In this document: in pieces, positions 54,051 to 63,104 of the stretch | Numbering within the stretch: the first letter of the stretch is position 1 | How the letters are laid out: every line of letters starts with the position of its first letter | Assembly: GCA_018267955.1 (NCBI GenBank) | Contig: JAFDXL010000004.1 | Location: 4,064-68,063, forward strand | DNA: 64,000 nt | DNA from: Bacteroidota bacterium | GTDB lineage: Bacteria > Bacteroidota > Bacteroidia > Chitinophagales > Chitinophagaceae | Direction: 5' to 3' | Notes under the pieces: model-generated | Told to the model about the DNA's origin: nothing | What the model saw: only the letters and a program-made list of their open reading frames with translations | Databases searched by the model: none | Position numbers and translations under genes: made by a program

Positions 54051-56246
54051 ATGAATTCACTTTTCTATCTCGTACCGGCTTTCGGGGTACTCGCGCTGGT
54101 GTACACGATGATAAAAGGCTCCTGGGTGGGCAAACAAGATGCGGGAAACGACCGCATGAAAGAGATTTCTAAATACATAGCCGAGGGCGCTATGGCCTTT
54201 TTGAAAGCAGAATATAAAATACTCACGTATTTTGTGATCATTGCAGGCTTGCTGCTCGGCTTCATGGGCTATAGCAATCCTAAGTCAAGCCCGGTTATTG
54301 CGCTCGCATTTGTTATCGGTGCTGTATTTAGCGCGCTTGCTGGTTTTATAGGTATGCGTATTGCTACCAAAGCAAATGTGCGTACTGCAAATGCTGCTCG
54401 TACCAGTCTTAGCAAGGCACTGGCTGTATCTTTTGGCGGTGGTTCTGTAATGGGCCTGGGTGTTGCCGGCCTGGCTGTTCTTGGCCTCGGCAGCTTGTTC
54501 ATAGTTTTCAAAATGATGTTTGCACCGGATGCTATGGTGAATAGCGAAGAAATGGAACGCGCTATTGAGGTGCTCACCGGTTTCTCCCTGGGTGCTGAAA
54601 GTATTGCCTTGTTTGCCCGCGTAGGTGGTGGTATCTATACCAAGGCTGCCGACGTTGGCGCCGACCTTGTAGGTAAAGTAGAAGCAGGTATTCCGGAAGA
54701 CGATCCGCGCAATCCGGCTACTATCGCAGATAACGTGGGCGATAACGTAGGTGATGTGGCTGGTATGGGTGCCGATCTGTTCGGTTCTTATGTAGCTACG
54801 GTGCTCGCTACTATGGTATTGGGCCGCGAGGTGGTGAATAATCCCGGCGTAGTCGACAATTTCAATGGTTTCGGGCCGATATTATTGCCTATGCTGATAG
54901 CCGGTACGGGTATCGTACTTTCTATCATCGGCACATGGATGGTGCGTATCTCTGACAATGCAGGCATCAGCACCAATGCGGTACAAAAAGCATTGAATAT
55001 GGGTAACTGGGGTTCTATGATCCTCACAGCTATCCTTTCTTACTTCCTGGTGATGTATATACTGCCGCAGTCAATGGTATTGCGCGGACATGAATTTACT
55101 AATATGCAGGTATTTGGCGCTATCATCATTGGCCTTGCCGTAGGTACTTTAATGAGCATCATTACAGAGTATTACACAGCAATGGGTAAACGCCCCGTTA
55201 TGAGCATTATTCGCCAATCTGCTACAGGCCATGCCACCAATGTGATTGGCGGTTTGGCAATGGGTATGGAAAGTACGTTCTTACCAATCTTAGTATTGGC
55301 AGGTGGCATCTGGGGTTCTTTTGCTATGGCGGGCCTTTATGGTGTGGCTATAGCTGCGGCAGGTATGATGGCTACTACTGCTATGCAGCTGGCGATCGAC
55401 GCCTTCGGTCCTATCGCGGATAACGCAGGTGGTATCGCTGAGATGAGTGAACTACCTAAGGAAGTACGTGAAAAAACAGACGTACTGGATGCAGTAGGTA
55501 ATACTACCGCAGCTACAGGCAAAGGGTTCGCTATCGCTTCGGCTGCACTCACTGCGTTGGCATTGTTTGCAGCTTATGTAGGCGTTGCGGGTATTGATGG
55601 TATTGATATCTATAAAGCAGATGTACTGTCTATGTTGTTTGTAGGTGGTATGATACCGTTCATCTTCTCTTCACTGGCCATACGCGCGGTAGGCGAAGCA
55701 GCCATGGCAATGGTGGAAGAAGTACGTCGCCAGTTCCGTTCTATCCCCGGCATTATGGAAGGTACAGGCAAGCCTGAATATGATAAATGCGTAGCTATAT
55801 CTACAGAAGCATCTATTAAGAAAATGGTATTGCCGGGCGCAATAGCCCTGATCGCTCCTCTTACTGTTGGTTTCCTGGTAGGGCCTGAAGCTCTCGGCGG
55901 TATGCTGGCAGGTGCTACAGTTAGCGGCGTATTGATGGGTATGTTCCAGAACAATGCAGGTGGTGCATGGGATAACGCTAAGAAATCTTTTGAAAAAGGC
56001 GTAGAGATCAATGGTGAGATCTACTATAAAAAATCAGATCCACACAAAGCATCTGTTACAGGTGATACTGTTGGTGATCCTTTTAAAGATACATCCGGCC
56101 CGTCTATGAATATCCTGATCAAACTGATGTCTATTGTTGCGCTGGTTATCGCTCCAACACTGGCAAACCTGCACGGTAAATCTGCCGCTACTACAAAAGC
56201 TCCTGTAAAACAGGAAGTGAAAGCAACCGTAGTTACAATGAAGTAA
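54051..56246 (+). CDS. hppA: Membrane-bound proton/sodium-pumping pyrophosphatase
   Basis: The 731-residue protein has about 16 membrane segments and the substrate site [20 protein letters not shown] with [19 protein letters not shown]. It hydrolyses pyrophosphate and pumps H+ or Na+ across the inner membrane. [10 protein letters not shown] (about 483) has Ala where potassium-independent enzymes have Lys, so it should be of the K+-dependent class. The ion pumped cannot be decided. The promoter -7 box TATATTTG is at 54012-54019. Confidence 0.95.
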   Translation: MNSLFYLVPAFGVLALVYTMIKGSWVGKQDAGNDRMKEISKYIAEGAMAFLKAEYKILTYFVIIAGLLLGFMGYSNPKSSPVIALAFVIGAVFSALAGFIGMRIATKANVRTANAARTSLSKALAVSFGGGSVMGLGVAGLAVLGLGSLFIVFKMMFAPDAMVNSEEMERAIEVLTGFSLGAESIALFARVGGGIYTKAADVGADLVGKVEAGIPEDDPRNPATIADNVGDNVGDVAGMGADLFGSYVATVLATMVLGREVVNNPGVVDNFNGFGPILLPMLIAGTGIVLSIIGTWMVRISDNAGISTNAVQKALNMGNWGSMILTAILSYFLVMYILPQSMVLRGHEFTNMQVFGAIIIGLAVGTLMSIITEYYTAMGKRPVMSIIRQSATGHATNVIGGLAMGMESTFLPILVLAGGIWGSFAMAGLYGVAIAAAGMMATTAMQLAIDAFGPIADNAGGIAEMSELPKEVREKTDVLDAVGNTTAATGKGFAIASAALTALALFAAYVGVAGIDGIDIYKADVLSMLFVGGMIPFIFSSLAIRAVGEAAMAMVEEVRRQFRSIPGIMEGTGKPEYDKCVAISTEASIKKMVLPGAIALIAPLTVGFLVGPEALGGMLAGATVSGVLMGMFQNNAGGAWDNAKKSFEKGVEINGEIYYKKSDPHKASVTGDTVGDPFKDTSGPSMNILIKLMSIVALVIAPTLANLHGKSAATTKAPVKQEVKATVVTMK

Positions 56247-56292
56247 ACTTTATAAACGAAAGATTTTCTTCATAAACGATGAAAGCCTTACT

Positions 56293-56321
56293 GCGCCGCT
56301 CTTTCGAGCGGCGCTTTTGTT
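56293..56321 (+). terminator. Terminator of hppA
   Basis: Stem GCGCCGCTC/GAGCGGCGC (56293-56301 with 56306-56314) followed by TTTTGTTTT. Confidence 0.85.
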
Positions 56322-56413
56322 TTAAATAGCATCTTATCAAAACAAGATACCTAACCATAACAAACTGCTATCATGTCTTTTAGATTAGACAGTTATACTT
56401 TAAATCAAAGATT

Positions 56414-57931
56414 ATGAAAAAGCTACTATTTGCACTGCTATCGCTATTTGTTATCAATAATGTATTCGCTGCCTGTTCAACCAGTTTTACTGTTGTGGCT
56501 TCACCTTCTGGCAACGACTTACTTCGGGTGGCACTTACTAACGCATCTTCAGCAACCGCAGCGACAAATCAGACTGCTCAGAGCTATGTGTATTGGGGCG
56601 ACGGTAATAGCACGTATATTGGGTTCACCGGCATCTTCTACCATACATATAATACACCCGGCACTTATAACATTTCAGTTACTACAAGCGTTCTTGACCT
56701 CTCAACAGGAACATTCCCTTGCAAAGATTCTGTTCAGTCATCTTTATCAGTCAACTATACTCCCTGTGCAACATCCTTCTCCTACAGTAGCAGCGGCACA
56801 AGGGTGAATGCGGTTGCCAATAATCCCGCCGGCACCACCCATATGACTTACACATGGGAATGGGGTGACAGTACTGACATTACAACAGGGCAAACATCAT
56901 CTCATGTTTATCCCAATTTAAATGGTAAGTATGTTATTTTGACAGCTACTGACTCTAATGGCTGTACTTATAGAGATACTCAACTTATAAATATGGGCCC
57001 GCTCACATTATATGATTTTCTTACAGGCACCATTTATCAGGATAGCGCCGCAGCTATACCTTATCCTCAATACAAAATATGGCTCATCGGATATAACGCC
57101 GCATCAACAACCTTATACGCCATCGATTCTCAAACCATAACCGGTGGAGCTACAGGATATAAGACCAATTATCAATTTGATAGCCTCGGCATGGGAGATT
57201 TCCGTGTAAAAGTAAAACTGTTAAACGGCCCCGTAAGCGGTACAGGTGCATTACCAACCTATAATATCTCTGCATTGAGGTGGGATTCTGCTTTTGTCAC
57301 TACACACTATAGTACTTATTCATGGGTTTTAGGAAGAGATATACATTTAAGATACGGTATAGTTACCAACGGCCCGGGCTTTATTGGTGGCAATGTTAGT
57401 GCGGGTGCAAATAAGGGTACCAAAGATGGCATACCAGGTATGAATGTCTTTCTGATAGATGACTCTAAAAAAGCTATAGCCTATGCAGTAACTGACATTA
57501 ACGGAGACTACTCTTTTAGTAAAATTCCTGTCGGTAATTACAGCATTTATCCCGAAGACATGAACTATACTACCACACCGGGTACCGCCACCGTTGCAGC
57601 TAATAATACTACAATAGCCAATGTAGATTTTCTAAGGTCTCAAAAATACAGGACAATTACACCAAACACTACCGGGATATCATCCGTAAAAGCAGATGTA
57701 CTTAACATTTATCCCAACCCTACAAAGGACAGAGTTATTATTACCCTGAATAACCGGCCTGAAACCAAATCTGACCTGGCAATCATCAATACGAATGGGC
57801 AAAAACTCTATCAGCAATCCTTTAACGGAAACCATGCTGAAGTTGATTTAAAAGGCTGGAGCAAAGGGGTTTATTTTATCAAAATTGAAAATGACAATAT
57901 CAATGTAATTCGCAAAATAGTGCTCGAGTAA
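56414..57931 (+). CDS. Secreted PKD-repeat protein with T9SS tail, paralog 1
   Basis: The 505-residue protein has a signal peptide (about 1-19, NNVFA), two PKD-like domains (YVYWGDGNSTYI and HTYNTPGTYNISV; WEWGDSTDI and HVYPNLNGKYVILTAT), a module of about 120 residues shared with the two following genes (PQYKIWLIGYN, KVKLLNGPVSGTGALPTY, GPGFIGGNVSAGANKGTKD), a Cna-B/SdrD-like domain (PGMNVFLIDDSKKA, DINGDYSFSKIPVGNY) and a T9SS tail (LNIYPNPTKDRV, GVYFIKIEN). It is the most divergent of three tandem paralogs and lacks one PKD domain. It is probably a surface adhesin or scaffold; the ligand is unknown. Confidence 0.88.
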   Translation: MKKLLFALLSLFVINNVFAACSTSFTVVASPSGNDLLRVALTNASSATAATNQTAQSYVYWGDGNSTYIGFTGIFYHTYNTPGTYNISVTTSVLDLSTGTFPCKDSVQSSLSVNYTPCATSFSYSSSGTRVNAVANNPAGTTHMTYTWEWGDSTDITTGQTSSHVYPNLNGKYVILTATDSNGCTYRDTQLINMGPLTLYDFLTGTIYQDSAAAIPYPQYKIWLIGYNAASTTLYAIDSQTITGGATGYKTNYQFDSLGMGDFRVKVKLLNGPVSGTGALPTYNISALRWDSAFVTTHYSTYSWVLGRDIHLRYGIVTNGPGFIGGNVSAGANKGTKDGIPGMNVFLIDDSKKAIAYAVTDINGDYSFSKIPVGNYSIYPEDMNYTTTPGTATVAANNTTIANVDFLRSQKYRTITPNTTGISSVKADVLNIYPNPTKDRVIITLNNRPETKSDLAIINTNGQKLYQQSFNGNHAEVDLKGWSKGVYFIKIENDNINVIRKIVLE

Positions 57932-57956
57932 CAAAACATAAATATTATAATCATAC

Positions 57957-57985
57957 AAAACCGCATCAATTGCGGTTTTTGCTTT
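57957..57985 (+). terminator. Terminator of PKD paralog 1
   Basis: Stem AAAACCGCA/TGCGGTTTT (57957-57965 with 57971-57979) followed by TGCTTTTT. Confidence 0.75.
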
Positions 57986-58062
57986 TTATACCCTAACGTT
58001 TTCGCACATTTTTACGTCTGATATATAGACTTAGTTTATCACATTTTAAGAAATTGAACACT

Positions 58063-59850
58063 ATGAGAAAATTATCACTCTTACTATTAACTCTGCTTTT
58101 TGCATATAGTAGTAACGCACAATGCTCAGCCGGCTTTTCAACAGCCATGGCGCCAACCAACAACTCCCTGTTACATGTATCTTTTACCAATACATCTACG
58201 CACACGGGTACGCCACCTGCCAGTTCTTACACCACTTACCACATGTTTTGGGGCGATGGTAATAACAACTACGTAGGCAGCGGCACCAGCTATCATGATT
58301 ATGCGGCAACCGGCACCTACACCGGCATGCTCATTATGATGATCATCGATTCCAACACTTCTTCATCATGGTGTATAGACACTGCATACAATACCATTAC
58401 GGTGGCTAACACCCCTTGCGGAACGTCCGTTTCTTCGTCCGTAAGCACTTCCAATCCACAGCAGGTTACCGTTACGGCTAATACACCTGCAGGCAGCACC
58501 GGTATGACATATAGCTGGAACTGGGGCGACGGTTCACCAACTTCTACCGGATCACCTGCTACCCATACTTATAGCGGTGGTGGCTATAAGATCATTACAC
58601 TTACGGCCACCAATACCAGCAGCAGTTGCTCCTATACTAACACCTATACGCTTACCTTAGCAACCCCAATAAACTGCACCGGCTTAACTGCTGATTTTAC
58701 CAGCTCTATTAATGGATTTGGGGTTTCTTTTTTCAATACATCACCAACCTCCTCTTCTACAATAAATAGTTCTTCCTGGTCGTTTGGCGATAGTTATGGC
58801 TCTACTACTTATAGTCCTACCCATTTTTACAGCGCATCAGGCACTTATAACGTGGTACTTGTAAATACATGGTTAGATTCTTTAACTATGCAACCTCAGT
58901 GTATAGATACCGTGGTAAAACAAATTACCATCCTGGGCGATGAAATATCCGGCAATATCATGTTAGACACTACAGATACCACTGCGGCCCCGCAATTTAA
59001 AGTTTGGCTGATCACTTTCGATTCTGCAACTAATATTTTAGCTGCTGTTGATTCAATGATCGTTACCGGCTCCAGTTCCAGCACGCCATACTCATTTAGC
59101 GGGCACCCTACCGGTACTTATCGCACAAAGGCCAAGTTACTGAATGGACCAACAAGTGGCACAGGTGCCATACCAACCTATCATACCAGCAGCCTGATGT
59201 GGAATAGCGCTACTTTGATAGCTCATACCAATGGCACAGCTACTACGGGGCAAGACATCATCATGCAGTATGGCACTGTTACATCCGGGCCGGGCTTCAT
59301 TGGTGGCAACGTAAGTGCTGGTGCTAATAAAGGCACTAAAGATGTGCTTCCTGGCATCACCGTATTGCTGCTCAACAATGCAGGACAACCGGTAGCATCC
59401 TCTATCACAGATGCCAATGGCAACTATAGCTTCAGCAACCTGCCACCTGCTACTTATGCTGTTTACCCGGAATTACTTGGCTTCACTACCACTCCTGCTT
59501 CTATTTCTGTAGTAAGTGGCAGCACTTCTTTCAGCGGTATCGATTTCGAAAGGTCTATGAGCAAAAGAAGCATTACCCCTGTAACTACGGGTATTACAGA
59601 TGCCAATGCCCCTCTGAACTTCGCCATCTATCCAAACCCTGCAAAAGACAAGGTTATGGTAAGCTGGAATGTAACCGGAACTGAAAATGCTACAGTAACG
59701 ATGGCGGATATCACAGGCAAAAAAGTATATCAATCATCTGTGAACGGTACAAATATTATTATCAATACAAGCAGCCTTCAAAAAGGGTTGTACTTTATAA
59801 CCGTTTCAACTAACGATCAGAAAACAACTCAAAAATTATTACTGCAGTAA
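58063..59850 (+). CDS. Secreted PKD-repeat protein with T9SS tail, paralog 2
   Basis: The ATG at 58063 gives 595 residues, with signal peptide (MRKLSLLLLTLLFAYSSNAQ), three PKD-like domains (about 21-110, 115-200, 205-290), the shared module (PQFKVWLITFDSATN, KAKLLNGPTSGTG, about 295-410), the Cna-B/SdrD-like domain (PGITVLLLNNAGQ, DANGNYSFSNLPPATY) and a T9SS tail (FAIYPNPAKDKV, GLYFITVST). It is close to paralog 3 all along and nearly identical in the last 110 codons. A TTG three codons earlier in the frame is not used. Likely exported to the surface. Confidence 0.9.
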   Translation: MRKLSLLLLTLLFAYSSNAQCSAGFSTAMAPTNNSLLHVSFTNTSTHTGTPPASSYTTYHMFWGDGNNNYVGSGTSYHDYAATGTYTGMLIMMIIDSNTSSSWCIDTAYNTITVANTPCGTSVSSSVSTSNPQQVTVTANTPAGSTGMTYSWNWGDGSPTSTGSPATHTYSGGGYKIITLTATNTSSSCSYTNTYTLTLATPINCTGLTADFTSSINGFGVSFFNTSPTSSSTINSSSWSFGDSYGSTTYSPTHFYSASGTYNVVLVNTWLDSLTMQPQCIDTVVKQITILGDEISGNIMLDTTDTTAAPQFKVWLITFDSATNILAAVDSMIVTGSSSSTPYSFSGHPTGTYRTKAKLLNGPTSGTGAIPTYHTSSLMWNSATLIAHTNGTATTGQDIIMQYGTVTSGPGFIGGNVSAGANKGTKDVLPGITVLLLNNAGQPVASSITDANGNYSFSNLPPATYAVYPELLGFTTTPASISVVSGSTSFSGIDFERSMSKRSITPVTTGITDANAPLNFAIYPNPAKDKVMVSWNVTGTENATVTMADITGKKVYQSSVNGTNIIINTSSLQKGLYFITVSTNDQKTTQKLLLQ

Positions 59851-59875
59851 AGCAATAACTGATATTGTTGTTTCT

Positions 59876-59905
59876 AAAGCTCCCGTTTGGGAGCTTTTCT
59901 TTTTG
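59876..59905 (+). terminator. Terminator of PKD paralog 2
   Basis: Stem AAAGCTCCC/GGGAGCTTT (59876-59884 with 59889-59897) and TTCTTTTTG. The same core is used after paralog 3. Confidence 0.75.
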
Positions 59906-60025
59906 TATTTCTACCCTTGAGCCCGGGTATTCTTGCTGTTTTCACCTCGTCTACTAACATTTTATTGTAAAGCAACGTCATACTAATAAACTCAGTTTGT
60001 CATCAATTCTAAAAAAACAAAACCT

Positions 60026-61828
60026 ATGAGGAAATTATTACTTGCACTATTTGCGCTGTTCTTTGCGTACAATAGTCACGCTCAATGCTCGGCCGGCTTT
60101 TCTACGGCCATGTCGCCCAGCAACAACTCTTTGCTGCGCGTGGCTCTTACCAACTCTTCCACACACACGGGTACACCGCCTGCCAACTCCTACACCGAGT
60201 ATTATATGGACTGGGGTGATGCAAATGGCAATTATATTAGCAGTGGCACCAGTTATCACAACTATTCATCTACCGGCACATATACCGGTACGCTTATTAT
60301 GACCATCATCGACTCCAATACTTCAACTGTTTGGTGCTCAGATACTGTTACTAATACCATTACGGTAAGCAACAGTTCTTGCGGCACTTCCGTTTCATCT
60401 TCCATAAGCACTACTAACCCGCTGCAGGTTACTGTTACAGCAAACACCCCCGCCGGCAGCACTGGCATGACGTATAGCTGGAACTGGGGCGACGGTTCAC
60501 CAACATCTACAGGCACTCCGGCTACGCATACCTATACCACATCCGGTTATCATACTATTACGCTCACCGCCAGCAACTCGGGCATTGGTTGCAGTTATAC
60601 GAATGTTTATACGGTATTGCTTTCCCCTCCGGCAAACTGCACCGGCCTTACGCCGGGCATTAGTACCAGCATCAGCGGGTTATCTGTAACATTCTATAAC
60701 ACCTCTACAATAACTTCAACAACCACTACCAGAGCGTACTGGCAATTCGGAGATGGCAATACCTCTACTTCCAATGTTGTAACGCATTCTTATGCCGCCG
60801 CGGGTACTTATACCATTACGCTTATTAACACATGGCTGGATAGTCTCACTTCTTCTGTTGTTTGCGTAGATACCACTTTGGATACTGTAACGGTATCGGG
60901 TACTGCGTCTGATGCTATATCAGGTTACATCATACAGGACAGCTTAAACATGGTTGCTTCCCCGCAATTTAAAGTTTGGCTCATCACTTTTGATACAAGC
61001 ACAAATATCCTGGCAGCAATAGATTCCGTAACAGTTACAGGTACCGTTGTGGGCTACGCTACTCAGTACTCATTTGCAGGTCAGCCTTCAGGCACTTACA
61101 GAACAAAGGCTAAATTATTAAATGGCCCTACAAGTGGCACCGGCGCCATCCCCACATATCATACCAGCAGCCTGGTCTGGAGCGCAGCTTCGCTAATATC
61201 TCATACTAATGGCGTAGCAACACCGGGCCAAAACATCATTATGCAGTATGGCACAGTTACCAGCGGGCCGGGCTTTATTGGTGGTAATGTAAGTGCCGGC
61301 GCGAACAAGGGTACTAAAGATGTACTACCGGGCATTACAGTGTTACTGCTTAATAGTGCAAGCCAACCGGTAGCATCATCTATCACAGATGTAAATGGCA
61401 ACTATAGCTTCAGCAATCTGCCGCCTGCTACTTACTCTATTTATCCGGAATTACTTGGCTTCACTACCACTCCTGCCTCTATTTCCGTAGTAAGCGGCAG
61501 TACTTCTTTCAGCGGTATCGATTTCGAAAGGTCTATGAGCAAAAGAAGCATTACTCCTGTAACTACAGGTATTAAAGATGCCAATGCTCCTCTTAATTTC
61601 GCCCTCTATCCAAACCCCGCAAAAGACAAGGTTATGGTAAGCTGGAATGTAACGGGAACTGAAAATACTACAGTTATCATGACAGATATCACAGGTAAAA
61701 AAGTTTACCAATCAACTGTGAACGGTGCGAATATTATTATCAATACAAGCAGCCTTCAAAAAGGATTGTACTTTGTAACCGTTTCAACCAACGATCAGAA
61801 AACAACTCAAAAATTATTACTACAGTAA
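60026..61828 (+). CDS. Secreted PKD-repeat protein with T9SS tail, paralog 3
   Basis: The 600-residue protein has the same order of parts as paralog 2: signal peptide (MRKLLLALFALFFAYNSHAQ), three PKD-like domains (WDWGDAN-type turn written DWGDANGNY; WNWGDGSPTS; WQFGDGNTSTS), the shared module with GPGFIGGNVSAGANKGTKD (about 395-420), the Cna-B/SdrD-like domain and a T9SS tail (FALYPNPAKDKV). Divergence from paralog 2 is mostly at third codon positions in the first two thirds and low in the last third. It is probably a surface protein. Confidence 0.9.
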   Translation: MRKLLLALFALFFAYNSHAQCSAGFSTAMSPSNNSLLRVALTNSSTHTGTPPANSYTEYYMDWGDANGNYISSGTSYHNYSSTGTYTGTLIMTIIDSNTSTVWCSDTVTNTITVSNSSCGTSVSSSISTTNPLQVTVTANTPAGSTGMTYSWNWGDGSPTSTGTPATHTYTTSGYHTITLTASNSGIGCSYTNVYTVLLSPPANCTGLTPGISTSISGLSVTFYNTSTITSTTTTRAYWQFGDGNTSTSNVVTHSYAAAGTYTITLINTWLDSLTSSVVCVDTTLDTVTVSGTASDAISGYIIQDSLNMVASPQFKVWLITFDTSTNILAAIDSVTVTGTVVGYATQYSFAGQPSGTYRTKAKLLNGPTSGTGAIPTYHTSSLVWSAASLISHTNGVATPGQNIIMQYGTVTSGPGFIGGNVSAGANKGTKDVLPGITVLLLNSASQPVASSITDVNGNYSFSNLPPATYSIYPELLGFTTTPASISVVSGSTSFSGIDFERSMSKRSITPVTTGIKDANAPLNFALYPNPAKDKVMVSWNVTGTENTTVIMTDITGKKVYQSTVNGANIIINTSSLQKGLYFVTVSTNDQKTTQKLLLQ

Positions 61829-61843
61829 GCGCTGATTAGATGT

Positions 61844-61881
61844 AATAAAGAAAGCTCCCGTTTCCGGGAGCTTTCTTTATT
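61844..61881 (+). terminator. Bidirectional terminator after PKD paralog 3
   Basis: A 17-bp perfect stem (61844-61860 with 61865-61881) with loop TTTC, containing the AAAGCTCCCG core also found after paralog 2. It can serve the convergent thioesterase gene too. Confidence 0.85.
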
Positions 61882-61884
61882 AGG

Positions 61885-62370
61885 TTAATTCGCCACTTTG
61901 TATTCTCCATCCCTCGGTTTCATACTGGTGGTGATCAGGTTGCTGGTTGATTTTGCTAGCAGCCTGTCTTGCATATCATAAACCCGGCATTCTACGTGAA
62001 TGATCTTTTTACCAAGGCGTATCACTTCAGATATGGCTTTCAATCGTTCGCCTTCTTTAATGGCATACAGGAAATCAACATTCAGGTTTAGCGATGTGTA
62101 ATGATTATGAGTGTCCAGGCTCACAACCGCCCACCCTATTGCCTCATCCATTACAAGCGACATCATCCCGCCATGTATATTGCCATAGGGATTAGTCATA
62201 TCATGCTTCACCTCAAGCGATAGAACAGCTTTACCCTTTTCAATTTTTTCCAGTGTAAACTGCATCCAGTTACCTGCAGGCGAGCGCGAATCTGTAACCA
62301 GCTTCCCTTCGAAATGATTCTTAATAAAATCAAACACAGAAACCCCGGCCGGTATGTCTTTATAATTCAT
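61885..62370 (-). CDS. PaaI-type hotdog thioesterase
   Basis: The 161-residue protein has the hotdog fold with NPYGNIHGGMMSLVMDEAIGWAV (about 61-83), including the HGG turn and the acidic catalytic residue in MDEA. It likely hydrolyses an acyl-CoA thioester, perhaps an aromatic or short-chain one. Its start codon directly abuts the stop of the upstream OmdA-type gene, so the pair is an operon. Confidence 0.9.
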   Translation of the reverse strand: MNYKDIPAGVSVFDFIKNHFEGKLVTDSRSPAGNWMQFTLEKIEKGKAVLSLEVKHDMTNPYGNIHGGMMSLVMDEAIGWAVVSLDTHNHYTSLNLNVDFLYAIKEGERLKAISEVIRLGKKIIHVECRVYDMQDRLLAKSTSNLITTSMKPRDGEYKVAN

Positions 62371-63018
62371 CTATTTTAGTTTTAGCTCTTTCTTATTTTT
62401 AATATCCAGCACCATCTCTATCATCTTCGCTATACGCCTCTGCCTTGTCTCCGGCTTCTTCGCTTCTTCTATAGCTTCTATATACTCACGCTGATGAGAG
62501 AAGGACATTTTGTAAAAGAACGTTTCAAGTCCGCTATGATCTTTCATGACCTCAATAGCGTCTTTCGGTAATTGTGTAGTTCTCTTTTTGTAATCAATAC
62601 CGGGTGTGTTACGCTCTTCCATCGGTATGGAACTTTTATACGCTGCATCAGGTTTTTTCCTGGCTATACGCACAGCTGTCCATTCATCATTAATAGCAGC
62701 AGAACTCACTATTCTATATTCAGATTGCAATACTGCATCCCATCCTGTATTTCGAATCAGGTCAGATGGTATACCTCCCGATTGTTTCGGATAGCCTATC
62801 CAAAATATTGCATCATCCTCCAGCTTGCTGATCACCTTAGGATATTGAGCGTCAAGCATTGCCTTATCTGCAACAAATAATACAACCTGGTTTACCTTCT
62901 TTGTTCCTATGGTAGCTTTTATCGTAAAGTCACCAAACAACTCAGTTGCTGAATCCGGTGGATTTAGCAACGTAACTGGCCGATCAGGAGAAAACTTAAG
63001 TTTCGTACCTAAGCTCAT
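62371..63018 (-). CDS. OmdA-domain protein, second copy
   Basis: The 215-residue protein has an N-terminal DUF3052-like half (LLNPPDSATELFGDF, VNQVVLFVADKAML, IFWIGYPKQSGGIPSDLIRNTGWDA) and a C-terminal OmdA domain (LPKDAIEVMKDHSGLETFFYKMSFSHQREYIEAIEEAKKPETRQRRIAKMIEMVL). The first half resembles small proteins of unknown function; assignment from memory. It is the upstream gene of the pair with the thioesterase. The OmdA half is also in the 22707-23306 protein. Confidence 0.82.
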   Translation of the reverse strand: MSLGTKLKFSPDRPVTLLNPPDSATELFGDFTIKATIGTKKVNQVVLFVADKAMLDAQYPKVISKLEDDAIFWIGYPKQSGGIPSDLIRNTGWDAVLQSEYRIVSSAAINDEWTAVRIARKKPDAAYKSSIPMEERNTPGIDYKKRTTQLPKDAIEVMKDHSGLETFFYKMSFSHQREYIEAIEEAKKPETRQRRIAKMIEMVLDIKNKKELKLK

Positions 63019-63053
63019 ATCATCTATTTAATTCACAAATGTAGGATTAAAAC

Positions 63054-63088
63054 AAAAAAAGACGGGCTGCATAATGCAGCCCGTCTTT
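63054..63088 (-). terminator. Terminator of the right-edge T9SS gene
   Basis: Stem AAAGACGGGCTGCA/TGCAGCCCGTCTTT (63058-63071 with 63075-63088), loop TAA, followed on the minus strand by a T run (63060-63054). Confidence 0.85.
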
Positions 63089-63104
63089 ATCTATAAAGAT
63101 AATG

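Noticed and set aside
6941-63088. Many palindromes that could be taken for CRISPR repeats or inverted repeats of mobile elements
   Set aside because: They differ in sequence, stand singly after stop codons and end in T runs, so they are terminators. No spacer-repeat pattern or transposase was found.
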